Source: Antilocapra americana (Eukaryota; Chordata; Mammalia; Artiodactyla; Antilocapridae). From it: 64,000 nucleotides of DNA. This document shows, piece after piece, positions 41,160 to 52,182 of the stretch. The stretch is taken from contig ML661382.1 in the NCBI GenBank assembly GCA_007570785.1, forward strand, positions 871,526 to 935,525, written 5' to 3'. The notes beneath the pieces are model-generated. The model saw only the letters and a list, made by a program, of their open reading frames with translations, was not told where the DNA came from and did not search any database. Numbering within the stretch: the stretch's first letter is position 1; the number at the start of each line of letters is the position of its first letter. Both the position numbers and the translations under genes were made by a program.

Positions 41160-41565
41160 CAGGCCACACACCCATCATTTCCCACCCGAACCGCTGGAAC
41201 AGCCACCTAACTTCTCTGCCTTCCGCCGCTTATCACTACCCCTCACTTCCTCTATTCTCTATGAGGCAACCAGGAGAAATCTGTGGAATGCACACCTGAC
41301 TGCATTCCTTTTAAAATCCTTTCAAAGATCCTCATCACTTTAGAAAAAAATTGAACTCCTTCATGACCCACAGAACTCTCCCTGATTGAGTCTTGCCCCT
41401 CTCCATTGGAGCCAGACTGGGTTGCTTTCACTTAGTTTAAACATTCTCCACTCTCTCACCTCTGGACTTTTGCACACGCTGTTCCCTTGGCCTAAAATAC
41501 TTTCCCCAAATCTCCACTATCTTCTGCAATCCTTTAAGGCTCAGCTTAAATATCACTAGCCCTGG
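41160..41565 (+). mobile_element. L2 LINE 3' region, left part
   Basis: aatcctttcaaagatcctca, then ctctggacttttgcacacgct and gttcccttggcctaaaatac, to ggctcagcttaaatatcac, in L2 order. Confidence 0.85.
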
Positions 41566-41754
41566 AACTTCCCTGGTGGTCCAGTGGCTAACGCTCTGCA
41601 CGCCCAATGCAGGGGGCCCAGGTTCAATCCCTCGTCAGGGAACTAAATCCCACATGCCACAACTAGGAGTCTGCACGCCTCAACTAAAGATCCCACATGC
41701 CTCAATGAAGATCAAAGGTCCTGCATATCACAGCTGGCATAGCCAAATAATAAA
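41566..41754 (+). mobile_element. CHR-type SINE, inside L2
   Basis: aacttccctggtggtccagt, gcagggggcccaggttcaat (B box) and gggaactaaatcccacatgc, ending agccaaataataaata. The head is tRNA-derived. Confidence 0.88.
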
Positions 41755-42022
41755 TACCATTACTCCTATGTGGCTTTACCTAATCATTACTCACCCACCC
41801 TGGGTCCCAGATGAGCTCTATATTTTACCTTCTATAATGCCTACCTTTCCTTGTGGAACATTTATTGCCCTTATTCTTAAATTTGTTTGTTATAGATGTC
41901 TTCCTCGATAGACTATAAGCTTCGGGAGGGCAGAGGTGGCATTGTCTTGTTCTTCTCTGTACTGTATTCCTAATTCCAAGCAGTGTCTCATTCGTAATAG
42001 AGATCAATAAATATTTGATGAA
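41755..42022 (+). mobile_element. L2 LINE 3' end, right part
   Basis: tttccttgtggaacatttat, then gactataagcttcgggaggg and cagaggtggcattgtcttg, to gatcaataaatatttgatga. Confidence 0.85.
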
Positions 42023-42098
42023 GAAAAAAAGTAGAAGAACAAGAGAAGGAAAGAAGGAGGAGGTCTTGTCCTGTAAGAGTTGCCTCCCTCCCTTGGCT

Positions 42099-42287
42099 GT
42101 GTTAGTTGCTCAGTTGTGTCTGACTCTTTGTGACCCCAGGCTCCTCTGTTCATGGGATTTCCCAGGCAAGAACACTGGAATGCGTTGCCATTTCCTTCTC
42201 CAAGGGATCTTCCCGACTCAGGGAATGAACCCTATGTCTCCTGAATTTCAGACGGATTCTTTACTGTATGAGCCTCCAGGGAAGCCC
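42099..42287 (-). mobile_element. Bov-tA SINE
   Basis: Reverse copy: gttagttgctcagttgtgtc to agcctccagggaagcc, with a short internal deletion after gtgacccc. Confidence 0.93.
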
Positions 42288-42369
42288 CAACTGAGAAAAC
42301 CACCTTCAGTAACACGAAGGAGGAATGGCACTTCATGGTGACTCATTCACTCCTCAACGCGATGAGGTG

Positions 42370-42535
42370 AAGGCCACCGGTGGACCCATTGAGGAACCTC
42401 AGGATCAGAGAGCTGAAGCAATTTGTCCAAGGTCACACAGGTAACAAGTGACAGCATTGGAAATTGAACTCAGATCTGAATCTAGAGACTGGGCTTTTAA
42501 CCAGTACTGTATACTGCCTCCTGGGAAGATCGAAC
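42370..42535 (-). mobile_element. MIR SINE
   Basis: caatttgtccaaggtcacac, aggtaacaagtgacagcatt and gaactcagatctgaatctag, then gcttttaaccagtactgtat. Confidence 0.85.
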
Positions 42536-43574
42536 ACGGTCATAGAGGCTGTAAGGACCTTCTGTGTACAAGACTGAGTTCACCAGGAAATAAAATAGGC
42601 GTGAAGCTGCCTCTCCAAAGTGAATTACGTGGAAGGAGGAAAAGTTTAATCTTGAAATCCTTAAAATATATTCACATAAAACCCGAACTAATCGCTCTTA
42701 AAGACGCCAACCCCTCACATATCACTGGTTATCTGAGCAGAGAAGGGAAGCAAAATCCTCACTTGACAAGTGTGTAAGCCGGAGAAGATAAGGAAGGTTA
42801 GAAACAACTGTGACCTCCAAGACTGCGGGGCAGAATGAAGAGAAATGAAGATTTTATTCTTAAAGGTGTTTGGGCCCAAGAGAGAAAAGTGCCTTCCTCC
42901 CTTTGTACCCAGGATGTATGTTCAGGGGAACGGCAGCTCAGTCCCCTTGGCCAGGCCAATCCAAGCCTCCCTGGACACAGAAGGAAAGCAGGAAAGCTGG
43001 TAAAGATCTTTAACTATGGCAATATTTTCTCTTCTTTTTCAAAGGTCTGAGCCCTCCTTGGGAGCATAGCAGGTCTGGGTATGGTGTGGCATTCTGTGTG
43101 GGTTGACTACCTGATGTCATTCCCCGCTCCATGCTTATAGAAGACCTATTTTCTTCTTGGTATCAGGAATTTACAAACTCATGCAGGTATATTTTGATTT
43201 GTCTAAGCCAGTTGAAGCCATTCTATCTCTCTAGCCAATGACTGTTTAGGAATGGGGATAAAATGTAATTCTAGACACCGACATATGAGGGGGGGGGTTG
43301 TCTGCTGGAGGACTTCTAAGATCTTTGATCTTAAAGAGAGATGCCTGGAGCTGCTGCAGCTATCTTGTGACCATGAGGAAAACAGCTGAGAAGACATGAC
43401 AGGAACTTGAGTCCCTGGTGAGGTCAGTAGAGGGCAGAAATGATCAACCCTGAAAATGTCCTAACTCCAGGTTTCTTATTAGGAATCATTAAACTATCTA
43501 CCTTGCCTAAACATTTGTAGGTTAAGTCTTCTGTTTCTCGTAGCTGAAAGTAACCTAATTGATATGTGTGAGGA
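42536..43574. other. No recognised gene; G-run near 43290
   Basis: About 1 kb. Plus frames 42448-42777 and 42835-43050 have no recognisable domain. Confidence 0.5.
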
Positions 43575-43690
43575 AAGAACTGATCTTGGAGTTCAAATAG
43601 ATTCAAGTTCAAATCCCAATTCTGCAGCATGACTTTGGCCAAACCCTACCCTCACCTTCCTCATCTCTTCCTATAAAGATTAAACTCATT
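43575..43690 (+). mobile_element. MIR SINE
   Basis: agttcaagttcaaatcccaat, then tgactttggccaaacc, then cttcctcatctcttcctata. Confidence 0.7.
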
Positions 43691-43800
43691 CACTAGACAG
43701 ATATTTATGGATGCCTAGTCTGGAGGCAAGATAAGTGGCATGGTCCCTGCTCTGCAGGGGTACAGGTTGGTAGGAGAATCCTGACACTTGCTCAAATAAC
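43691..43800 (-). mobile_element. L2-like fragment, weak
   Basis: cagatatttatggatgcctag, then catggtccctgctctgcag, corresponds to the reverse L2 terminal phrases. Confidence 0.45.
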
Positions 43801-43828
43801 TACCATAATTCCATTAATATATAATTAC

Positions 43829-44061
43829 TGTTGTTGTTCAGTCACTCAGTCATGTCCAACTCTTGGCAACCCCAACCCCATGGACTACAGCATGCCAGGC
43901 TTCCCTGTCCTTCACCATCTCCTGGAGCTTGCTCAAATTCATACCCATTGAGTCAGTGATATGATCCAACCATCTCTTCCTTTGTCGTCCCCTTCTCCTC
44001 CAGCCTTCAATCTTTCCCAGCATCAGGGTCTTTTCCAATGAGTCCAATGTTCTCTAGGTTT
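43829..44061 (-). mobile_element. Outer BovB, 3' part
   Basis: Reverse BovB 3' end (ttgttgttcagtcactcag...ctttcccagcatcagggtc). After ccaatgagtc it jumps to aatgttctctaggttt, which is about 350 bp further 5' in the BovB consensus, so this copy has an internal deletion. It is broken by an antiparallel BovB. Confidence 0.92.
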
Positions 44062-44656
44062 CTTTGGGCTCCAAAATCCCTGCAGATGGTGACTGTAGCG
44101 ATGAAATTAAAAGACACTTGCTCCTTGGGAGAAAAGCTATGACCAACGTAGGCAGCATATTAAAAAAGCAGAAACATTACTTTCGTGGCAAAGATCTATA
44201 TAGTCAAAGCTATGGTTTTTCCAGGAGTCATGTATGGATGTAAGAGTTGGACCATAAAGAAAGCTGAGTGCCGAAAAATTGATGCTTTTGAACTGCGGTG
44301 TTGGAGAAGACTCTTGAGAGTCCTTGGACAACAAAGAGATCAAACCAGTCCATCCTAAAGGAAATCAGTCCTGAATATTCATTGGAAGGACTGATGCTGA
44401 AGCTGAAACTCCAACACTTTGGCCACCTGATGTGAAGAGCAAACTGATTGGAAAAGACTCTGATGCTGGGAAAGATTGAAGGCATGAGGAGAAGGGGACA
44501 ACAGAGGATGAGATGTTTTGATGGCATCACCAACTCAATAGACATGAGTCTGAGCAAGCTCCAGGAGTTGGTGATGGACAGGGTAGCCTGGTGTGCTGCA
44601 GTCCATGGGATCACAGAGTCAGACACGACTGAGCGACTGAATTGAAATGAACTAAA
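44062..44656 (+). mobile_element. Inner BovB, antiparallel, 8-bp TSD
   Basis: Sense BovB from ctttgggctccaaaatccct to gactgaattgaaatgaac. The direct repeat ctaggttt lies at 44054-44061 and 44657-44664. It inserted head-on into the reverse BovB. Frames are broken (44448-44645 remains open). Confidence 0.93.
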
Positions 44657-44664
44657 CTAGGTTT

Positions 44665-45660
44665 GTCATAGCTTTTCTCCCAAGGAGCAAGCATCTTTTA
44701 ATTTCATGGCTGCAATCACCATCTGCAGTCATTTTAGAGCCCAAGAAAATAAAGTCTGTCACTGTTTCCATTGTTTCACCATCTATTTGCCATGAAGTGA
44801 TGGGACTGGATGCCATGATCTTCTTTTTTTGAATGTGTGAGCCACCTTTTTCACTCTCCTCTTCCACCTTCATCAAGAGACTCTTCAGTTCCTCTTTGCT
44901 TTTGCCATAAGGGCGGTATCATCTGCATATCGAGGTTGTTGATACTTCTCCCAGCAATCTTGATTCTAGCTTCTACTCCACCCAGCCTGGCATTTTGCAT
45001 GATGTATACTGCATATAAAATGAGCAAGATGACAATATATAACCTTGATGTACTCCCTTCCCAATTTTGAACCAGTCCATTGTTCCATGTCCAGTTCAAA
45101 CTGTTGTATCTTGACCTGCATACAGATTTCTCAGGAGGCAGGCAAGGTGGTCTGGTGTTTCCATCTCTTAAAGAATTTTCTAGTTTGTTGTGATCCACAC
45201 AGTCAAAGTATTTAGCAAAGTCAATGAAACAGGAATAGATATTTTTCTGAAATTCTCTAGCTTTTTCTATGATCCAACGGATGTTGGCAATTTGATCTCT
45301 GGCTCCTCTGCCTTTTCTAAATCCAGCTTGTACATCTGGAAGTTCTTGGTTCACATACTGTTGAAGCCTAGCTTGGAGAATTTTGAACATTACCTTGCTA
45401 GCATGTGAAATGAGCACAATTGTGTGGTAGTTTGAATATTCTTTGGCATTGCCTTTCTTTGGAATTGGAATGAAAACTGACCTTTTCCAGTCCCGTGGCC
45501 ACTGCTGAATTTTCCAAATGTGCTGGCATACTGAGTGCAACACTTTCACAGCATCATTTTTTAGGATTTGAAATAGCTCAGCTGGAATTCCATCACCTCC
45601 ACTAGCTTTGTTCGTTGTGATGCTTCCTAAGGCCCACTTGACTTCACACTCCAGGGATGA
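44665..45660 (-). mobile_element. Outer BovB, RT-domain part
   Basis: Reverse BovB extending far upstream in the ORF: KIMASSPITSWQIDGE, then the RT core. Frame 44851-45549 (232 codons) shows QVMFKILQARLQQYVN-like, QAGFRKGRGARDQIAN and FIDFAKYFDCVDH; the catalytic box region is frame-damaged (stretch near NNLDMQMIPP). This is the longest BovB segment in the window and is not intact. Confidence 0.95.
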
Positions 45661-45734
45661 GGCTTAATCTAGAAGAAATTAACAACATCTGAGGCTTCCA
45701 AGTTTCCTGGGAGATGAATCTATTAGGCTGAGGA

Positions 45735-45900
45735 TCTTGGGCTTAAGTCTACAGCAGTGGGAGCCACCACAGAAGGAGAGTAAGACAGTCATGTGCTGAG
45801 ATTTGCATCCTGGAGTGATCCCTCTGGTTAAGGAGTGAAGTCCAGAGGGACAGCAGCAGTGGAGCAGTTAGGAGACTGCTTCAGGATGAAGCCAAGCCTA
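45735..45900 (-). mobile_element. L2 LINE, reverse
   Basis: gtgggagccaccacagaagg, then agtcatgtgctgagatttgc, then tcctggagtgatccctctgg, matches the complement of the L2 middle 3' region. Confidence 0.65.
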
Positions 45901-45924
45901 AGGCAGAGGCGGGGAGGAGAGCTA

Positions 45925-46317
45925 GTCTCCAAATGTGGCCTCCAACAATTCCTCCCCTCCCTCTGTGCTTAGCTGCCCTTCACGTCAAGAAGTGGAGACT
46001 GGTTCCCCTCCCCCTGAATCTGGATAGACCTGTGATTTGCTTTATTTCCTGTGATTGTGAGAGTTAGCATTTTTCACTCTGGAGTTCAGTGGCCCCTGGA
46101 ACTGGACTGGAGTTCAGTTCTAGAGAAGCTCTAACTAGACTACCAACCATCTTGGGCAATGGGACACAGCTACAGGAGTGACCTCTGGAAGAGTACGGGA
46201 AGTAGAGTTACTTGACTGAAACCAATCAACCCACAGAATCATGAAAACCAAAAAATTTATATTTTAAGCCACTAGCTTCTGGTGTGCTTTGTTACATGGC
46301 AATAGCCAACTGATACC
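45925..46317 (+). mobile_element. MLT1-type LTR, ancient, sense
   Basis: ctgtgatttgctttatttcc, then acccacagaatcatgaaaac, then tttaagccactagcttctgg and gctttgttacatggcaatag, to ccaactgatacc. Solo LTR. Confidence 0.75.
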
Positions 46318-46416
46318 TAGACGGATGGAGAGGTGGGGAAGGATGTGAGGGACTATTATGAGGGTCAGGGAAAAACATCATGAAAGCTGTGTACACACAG
46401 TACCAAGGCTGCAGCT

Positions 46417-46417
<1 letters not shown>

Positions 46418-46467
<50 letters not shown>

Positions 46468-46477
46468 NNNNNNNNNN

Positions 46478-46525
<48 letters not shown>
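46418..46525. repeat. (TG)n microsatellite with internal gap
   Basis: Long pure TG array. Ten Ns at 46468-46477 show the assembler could not size it, so true length is unknown. Open frames of alternating Cys-Val or Thr-His across it are artefacts. Confidence 0.97.
46468..46477. other. Assembly gap, 10 N
   Basis: Ten Ns within the TG array. Confidence 0.99.
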
Positions 46526-47194
46526 GGTGGGCAGGCTTCCTAGAAGAGCTTTTGCAGTCTCTTGAGTAGAACCTGAGCCCCCACTCCCCGCTCTTGGAAT
46601 GCAGGGGGCAATGTCAAAAGGCAAAACTCCTTATTTCTGATGTGATTTGACAAACAGCTGCACACCCTCTAAAGGCAAGCTGCTGCTGTAGAAGCCAGGG
46701 GGAAGGGCTCTGCCGGAGGCTCCTGTGGGTTCGTGGTTCACTTCCACATAGAAATCAAAGTGATTCAGAGGAAGGGGTCAAGATATGCTTTGTGGAAGAG
46801 GAGAGCAAGTCTGTTTTCCCTTCAGGGACAGAAAATGTCCACAAGGGATGCTAGGTAGAGAAGGCATCCTGGGAAGAGGAAAGAGCACCTGCAGAGGGGC
46901 AGAGGCGGGCAGAGCACAGGAGCATGCGGGGACCCAGGAGAGCTCAGGTCCCGGCTGGTGGTGGGTGCAAGGGCTGCTGGGAGCCTCAGGTGGCGGCCCT
47001 CACAAATTCTGAGCAAGAGTTGCTCTTCGGCTCCCAACCTTTACTGTCCCCTCCCCCTGGTTTCTTGGGCAGCCCAGCCTTAGAATTGCCACGAGCCTGG
47101 CCCACCACACCCTGGCAACCCTCCTTCAAACTCCAAACATGTAAAACATTCAGGATTCATGCAGAGAAGGGAAACTTGGGGTCAGGAGTCGTGT
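46526..47194. other. No recognised gene; weak L2 (minus) 46790-46930
   Basis: atcctgggaagaggaaagagcacctgc-like text (46866-46892) is reverse L2-like. Overlapping frames on both strands have no recognisable domain. Confidence 0.45.
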
Positions 47195-47372
47195 ACCGCT
47201 TCTAGTCCAAGCTTGGGACTCACTAGCTGTGTTAACTCTGGGCAAACACTTTACTGTCTGACCTTTAGTCTTAGTTGTAAAGTAGGGACCAATAATGTTA
47301 CCTACCTCACAGGTTAGCTGTGATGATTACACGTGATAAGGTGTGTGATAGTATTTGGAAGTTTTTTTACAT
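47195..47372 (+). mobile_element. MIR SINE
   Basis: gactcactagctgtgttaac, then ggcaaacactttactgtctg, aaagtagggaccaataatgt and acctcacaggttagctgtga. Confidence 0.8.
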
Positions 47373-47437
47373 GGCCTTTTTCCCCTCCTCACTCCTTTTG
47401 CTTCTAAATGGAGGAAATATGTCTAAATAATACTGCC

Positions 47438-47452
47438 TTTTTTTTTTTTTTT
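47438..47452. repeat. Poly-T run
   Basis: Homopolymer of T. Confidence 0.9.
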
Positions 47453-47476
47453 GCTGGACCCTGTCCTCTTCCCGGG

Positions 47477-47640
47477 TTTTTCCCTGATAGCTCAGGTGGT
47501 AAAGAATCTGCCTGCAATGTGGGAGAGCTGGGTTCGATCCGTGGGTTGGGATCTTCCCCTTCGCACCCTAACAGGCAAGTTTAGGAGAGGGTCTGCCTGT
47601 ACTGAAGCCACTTAGCATGCGCGCACCTGGCATAGCCCAG
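47477..47640 (+). mobile_element. Bov-tA SINE with large internal deletion
   Basis: The tRNA-like head is preserved (agctcaggtggtaaagaatc, then ggttcgatccgtgggttggg). The middle is lost or diverged, and a tail-like agccacttagcatgcgcgca appears at 47607-47626. Confidence 0.7.
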
Positions 47641-47844
47641 TCCGCCCTCAGAATTTGCACATGCGCTCTGCTCTGCGTTCCGGGCTGGGTACCCACATCC
47701 CTCTAGGACACAGCAGCCTGTTGATGGGTCCAAGGAAGTTCAGAGAGGTCACTGAGGGTGAAGAGTGAATTTGAGGGCAAACAGCAAGTACCTGGCACAC
47801 CACCAGCTGCAGACTCGTTCACTAAATCGTAGAAGACTGTGACA
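47641..47844. other. No recognised gene or repeat
   Basis: Unnamed sequence. Confidence 0.5.
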
Positions 47845-48075
47845 ATTGAAAACTATTCAGCCACTAAAAATCATATCGAAAAAAATATTTATTGATAAGA
47901 AATTCATTTCATCTTTCAGTGAAAAAGTACATATAAAACCTACAACATAATACAGCTTTGGTTAAAAATACATATACCCACATAGAAAAAGCTTATGGAG
48001 GTTACCTCCAGATGACACAACCGTGGGTAATTTTTTTCCTCTTTGAATTTTTCATCATGTTCATACGGAACATTA
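47845..48075 (+). mobile_element. Ancient L1 (L1ME-like)
   Basis: attcagccactaaaaatcat, then atacagctttggttaaaaat, then ggttacctccagatgac and tgggtaatttttttcctctt, has the order of old sense L1 3' sequence. Confidence 0.5.
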
Positions 48076-48334
48076 TTGGGGTTTGAGTAGGCCCAATAAA
48101 TACTTTTGGTTTCCCCATCCAGGATCTGAACTAACTAAATAAAATACAAAGGAGTAAGACAGGTAGAGATCAAAGCATCGATTTTATTACTGATACTGGC
48201 AGGGCTGGAAGTGGGGCTTAGATGTATAGTCACAGTGAGCTTCCTAAAATCAAACCCCTGAATTAGACAGACTTATATAGACAGCACGATCAGCTGCCCC
48301 TACACCGGAGGCAAATGGCCTTGACATTAACAAT
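48076..48334. other. No recognised gene or repeat
   Basis: Unnamed sequence. Confidence 0.5.
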
Positions 48335-48588
48335 AACAATGACAACAATAATTGTCATCACTACTTAGTGGATAGCTACTAAGTCCGAGAGGCTGTGCTA
48401 AGTGTTCTATGTACATTAACACATTTCTTCTGGACAACAATCCTGAGAGATATGTTTTATTATCCTTTTTTTTCAGGTGAAGAAGTGGGACACCTAGTTT
48501 AAGTAATTTTCCCAGAGTCACATAACAGGCAAGCTAGAATTCAAGCCCAGGTTGTCCAAGTCTGAAGTCCATGCTCTTCTCTCTTGGA
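48335..48588 (-). mobile_element. MIR SINE
   Basis: gctgtgctaagtgttctatg, cctgagagatatgttttatt and ttttcaggtgaagaagtggg, then aattcaagcccaggttgtcc. Confidence 0.88.
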
Positions 48589-48714
48589 GGGCATGTTAAT
48601 GCCAGGATTTGAAACAGGTTCCAAGTCACTCACAAAAGAGATTTCCCAACTGCTTATGACAAGATCCCTGTTGAAGGAGCAGCCACACAGACACTTTGTC
48701 TGGTACAGAGTAGC

Positions 48715-48895
48715 ACAGTATTACAGGAAATCAGCTGGTGGTGGATTCAGACAATCTGGGACCCCATGAAATGGTTATGTGATCCCAGGAAAATCCATCT
48801 CCTTTCCGGGCCTCAACTTCTCTGTCTGTGAGTGAGGGAAACAGGTGAGTTGACTAGGTCGGCCCCTTCTAGCTCTGAGAGGCAGAGATCCTGGG
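48715..48895 (+). mobile_element. MIR-type SINE
   Basis: gtagcacagtattacagg, then ggttatgtgatcccaggaaa, then ggcctcaacttctctgtctg and gtgagtgagggaaacagg. Confidence 0.55.
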
Positions 48896-50071
48896 AGCTC
48901 TGAGGCTCTGAGTCTCAGCTGAGTTGTGGTCCTGCTGGGCCTGAATGGAGGGGAGCTGAGGTCTGTCGCATAGAGCACACCTTTAGTCCTCACAAATGGG
49001 TCTTGGTCAGAAAAGAGGTCTGGTTCAGAAAATAGCAGTCAACTGGCAGATGTCTCCTGGGCCATGTTCAGCTGAATCCAGGAGACAGCCAAGCAAGACA
49101 AATTAAGACACAATCAACTCTTAGCCTCGAATCTCTGAAGAGGCCTGATAGTGAACCCAGTTCAGCCCCACTTTCAGGACCACATTGTAAAGCAATCATA
49201 GTGGATGCGGAAATCACTCTGTCCACTTCAAGTGACCACAGGAGACCAAAGGAGCTGCCACCACTGTAGCCGAAGCAAGAGCTCAAGAAGATAGTGGACT
49301 TGGTAGCTGAGATCATATAAGTGATGCCCCCGTGTAGAGGGAATCCTTTCAGCCTTACCCTCCACGTCCCTGCCGCCCTCCAAAGCCTGCAAAGGTGAGC
49401 ATCTGAAACTTCATGCCCAAACACTTACTCTCTGGATGGAAGCAACTCTCAACCAGCATCAGAGACAATTCCCCAGCTTCCTCAGCCCAGAGGTAATTCC
49501 AAAAGCCGTGTTCAGGCTACCTCCCAGAGTTCCTGGGGGATCACACTGCAGGGGATCACTTGGGCTGGATTCCTCCTTCCCAGTTCCTCTTCCTCACCTT
49601 CACCCCTCACTAATGTTTCATGGGATCAGCTCCCTAGATCTTACTTCACATCTCTGATGAACAGGTCAGGCGGATGTGTTTAGCTCTGAAACAGAAGACC
49701 ACCCCTATACCCTGATTTCATGGCATCCTCGCAGGGTCCCAGCTCAGGGGTGCAGGCTCCAACTTGTCCTTGACCTCCCTCCCTTTTCATCCATCTTCCC
49801 TTCCCAGCTGCCTGCCCTTGAGACATCGACCTCCAATATCAGGCAATATGCCTGGAACTTAGGGAGAATCCCACAGTGTGTTAAGTTCAATCTTTGTAAC
49901 AAATCTCTTAAGTGTAAGTATATATCCTCCAGGAAGAAAAATCAGAACAAAGTTTACTATTAAAGTGTTAGTCGGAGTTCAGACAAACCCTACTAAGAAA
50001 TGAACATGGTCATCTTGTTTCTTCCTGGTGGCAGCTGCTCTTCTCTGATTGAGTCCTCAGCAATAAAGTGA
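48896..50071. other. No recognised gene or repeat; 118-codon minus frame at 49068-49424
   Basis: The frame (residues such as YMISATKSTIFLSSCFGYSG) has protein-like but unrecognised composition and no obvious splice context. The remainder is unnamed. Confidence 0.45.
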
Positions 50072-50816
50072 AGAAGAACTAAAGAGCCTCTTGATGAAAG
50101 TGAAAGAGGAGAGTGAAATAGTTGGCTTAAAGCTCAACATTCAGAAAACTAAGATCATGGCATCTGGTCCCATCACTTCATGGCAAATAGATGGGGAAAC
50201 AGTGGAAACAGAGGCTGACTTTATTTTTTTGGGCTCCAAAATCACTGCAGATGGTGATTGCAGCCATGAAATTAATAGACGCTTACTCCTTGAAAGGAAA
50301 GTTATGACCAACCTAGACAGCATATTAAAAAGCAGAGACATTACTTTGCCAACAAAGGTCCATATAGTCAAGGCTATGGTTTTTCCAGTAGTCACGTATG
50401 GATGTGAGAGTTGGACTATAAAGAGAGCTGAGAGCTGAAGAATTGATGTTTTTGAACTGTGGTATTGGAGAAGACTCTTGAGAGTCCCTTGGACTGCAAG
50501 GAGATCCAACCAGTCCATCCTAAAGGAGATCAGTCCTGGGTGTTCATTGGAAGGACTGATGTTGAAGCTGAAACTCCAATCCTTTGGCCACCTGATGCGA
50601 AGAGCTGACTCATTGGAAAAGACCCTGATGCTGGGAAAGATTGAGGGCAGGAGGAAAAAAGGACGACAGAGGATGAGATGTTTGGATGGCGTCACTGACT
50701 CAATGGACATGGGTTGGGTGGACTCGGGGATCTGGTGATGGACAGGGAGGCCTGGTGTGCTGCGGTTCACGGGGTCACGAAGAGATGGACACGACTGAGT
50801 GACTGAACTGAACTGA
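50072..50816 (+). mobile_element. BovB 3' fragment, 745 bp
   Basis: Sense BovB. Frame 50091-50438 (115 codons) gives [18 protein letters not shown], then ITSWQIDGETVETEADFI, then KAMVFPVVTYGCESWT. A break near 50440 separates it from a second frame 50478-50738 ([16 protein letters not shown]...). It ends gactgaactgaactgaaa. It is one of the better-preserved copies in the window but has no RT core. Confidence 0.96.
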
Positions 50817-51121
50817 AACCAAGATAGCCAGGAACTCCCAGGACCTATGGGGATAAATCAGCTCGAGTTAGAGTTCCCATACGTAGCCTGAGACAGAACT
50901 ACAGACACAGTATCCTTAGAACAATATTTGGGATGTCATTTTGACCCTTCCCTCTACCTTGAGAGGCCTATATGCTACACAATCAAGCTTGATATTTCTA
51001 TCTCACACTCTCTCCTGTCCTTAGATACAACATTGGCGTACTCTCCAGCATCCAACAAGAAATATCTCTCTTAAATGTCAACAGCATTAAAAAGACACTT
51101 TGCTTTTAAGTGGTGTCATGT
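50817..51121. other. No recognised gene or repeat
   Basis: Unnamed sequence. Confidence 0.5.
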
Positions 51122-51249
51122 TCAGTTCAGTTCAGTTCAGTCACTCAGTCATGTCAACTCTTTGTGACCCCCTGAACTGCAGCATGCCAGGCCTCCCTGT
51201 CCATCACCAACTCCTGGAGTCTACCCAAACCCATGTCCATCGAGTTGGT
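51122..51249 (-). mobile_element. BovB 3' terminal fragment, 128 bp
   Basis: Reverse: ttcagttcagttcagttcag and actcagtcatgtcaactctt, to acccatgtccatcgagttgg. Only the terminal BovB (also the source of Bov-A SINEs) is present, so a Bov-A monomer is an alternative. Confidence 0.9.
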
Positions 51250-51898
51250 CCCCTGGTGCTCAAAATCAAGAACCTCAGTGCAGTCTCAGCCTATTTTTCT
51301 ACACAGTTCCCCGTAGGTGAATCAGAAACGGAGTTCCAAAGGTTAGAGAAAAGCTGTCCAATCCTTTGTCCGGTTAAAGGATTGTAACAGTTGGTGGGAA
51401 TCAGGCTAGGATTTTCTGGGGAATCTAGGAGGATGGAACCCGTGAAACTTGGGAAACCTCCAGCTTCACAATCAGCACCCGTGAACAAAGCTATCTGCTC
51501 CCTCCTCCACTTTTCCACAAGGCTCTGGACAAACGTACTGGCCTGTTTGCCACCAGCTCCCATGTGTTTCTGCCCTACCTGACCCTGAGCAACTCAAGGG
51601 CAGGATGCTGATGGCAAGCCAGCATCCCTGGCCCATGAAGCAGTGCATGGGTGGAGCTCAGTGAATGAGATCACAGAAAAGGTGCCAGATATCAAGACTC
51701 TTACCATCGCAGGGCACTGACCTTGGAGGAGCCCTCTGAGAACTTCCACTCCCACCTGCTCTCTCTACAGATAAGAAAGACTCAGGCAGGAGAAAGTCAT
51801 ACACAAGCAGTGGTCTCCTTGAAGCGGAATGATGACGTGTCTATCTCTGTTTTCTCAGAACCAGCACAGGACCTGACATGGAGTGGGCATCAATACTG
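51250..51898. other. No recognised gene or repeat
   Basis: Frames 51100-51387 plus and 51291-51563 minus have no recognisable domain. Confidence 0.5.
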
Positions 51899-51934
51899 CA
51901 AAATAAAGAAGGAAGGAAGAAAGGAAGGAAGGAA
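51899..51934. repeat. (GGAA)n microsatellite
   Basis: Short GGAA/GAAA array. GGAA is also the core ETS site, but the array is too short to argue function. Confidence 0.85.
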
Positions 51935-51958
51935 TTTGGCCAGCAGTAACACATCTAG

Positions 51959-52171
51959 CTGTGCTGTGCTCACTCACGTCTGATTCTTTGCAACCCTCTG
52001 GACTGTAGCCCTCCAGGCTCCTCTGTCCATGGGATTTTCCTGGCAAGAATACTGGCGTGGATTGCCATGCCCTACTCTAGGGGATCTTCCTGATACAGGA
52101 ATCGAATCTACCACTCTTGTTTCTGCTGCCCAGCAGGCAGATTCTTTACTGCTGAGTCACCAGGGAAATCC
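51959..52171 (-). mobile_element. Bov-tA SINE with 11-bp TSD
   Basis: Complete reverse copy. Direct repeats aacacatctag (51948-51958) and aacacacctag (52172-52182) differ at one base. Confidence 0.94.
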
Positions 52172-52182
52172 AACACACCTAG

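Noticed and set aside
44062..44656. Twin-priming origin of the BovB inversion at 44 kb
   Set aside because: The sense and reverse parts share the same 3' region rather than being adjacent segments, so two separate insertions fit better.
44851..45549. 232-codon minus frame as an intact gene
   Set aside because: It is a decayed BovB RT segment with damaged motifs and no start-to-end domain structure.
46292..46624. Thr-His and Cys-Val repeat proteins
   Set aside because: Translations of the TG/CA microsatellite.
51899..51934. GGAA microsatellite as ETS-driven enhancer
   Set aside because: Too short and imperfect to argue function from sequence.
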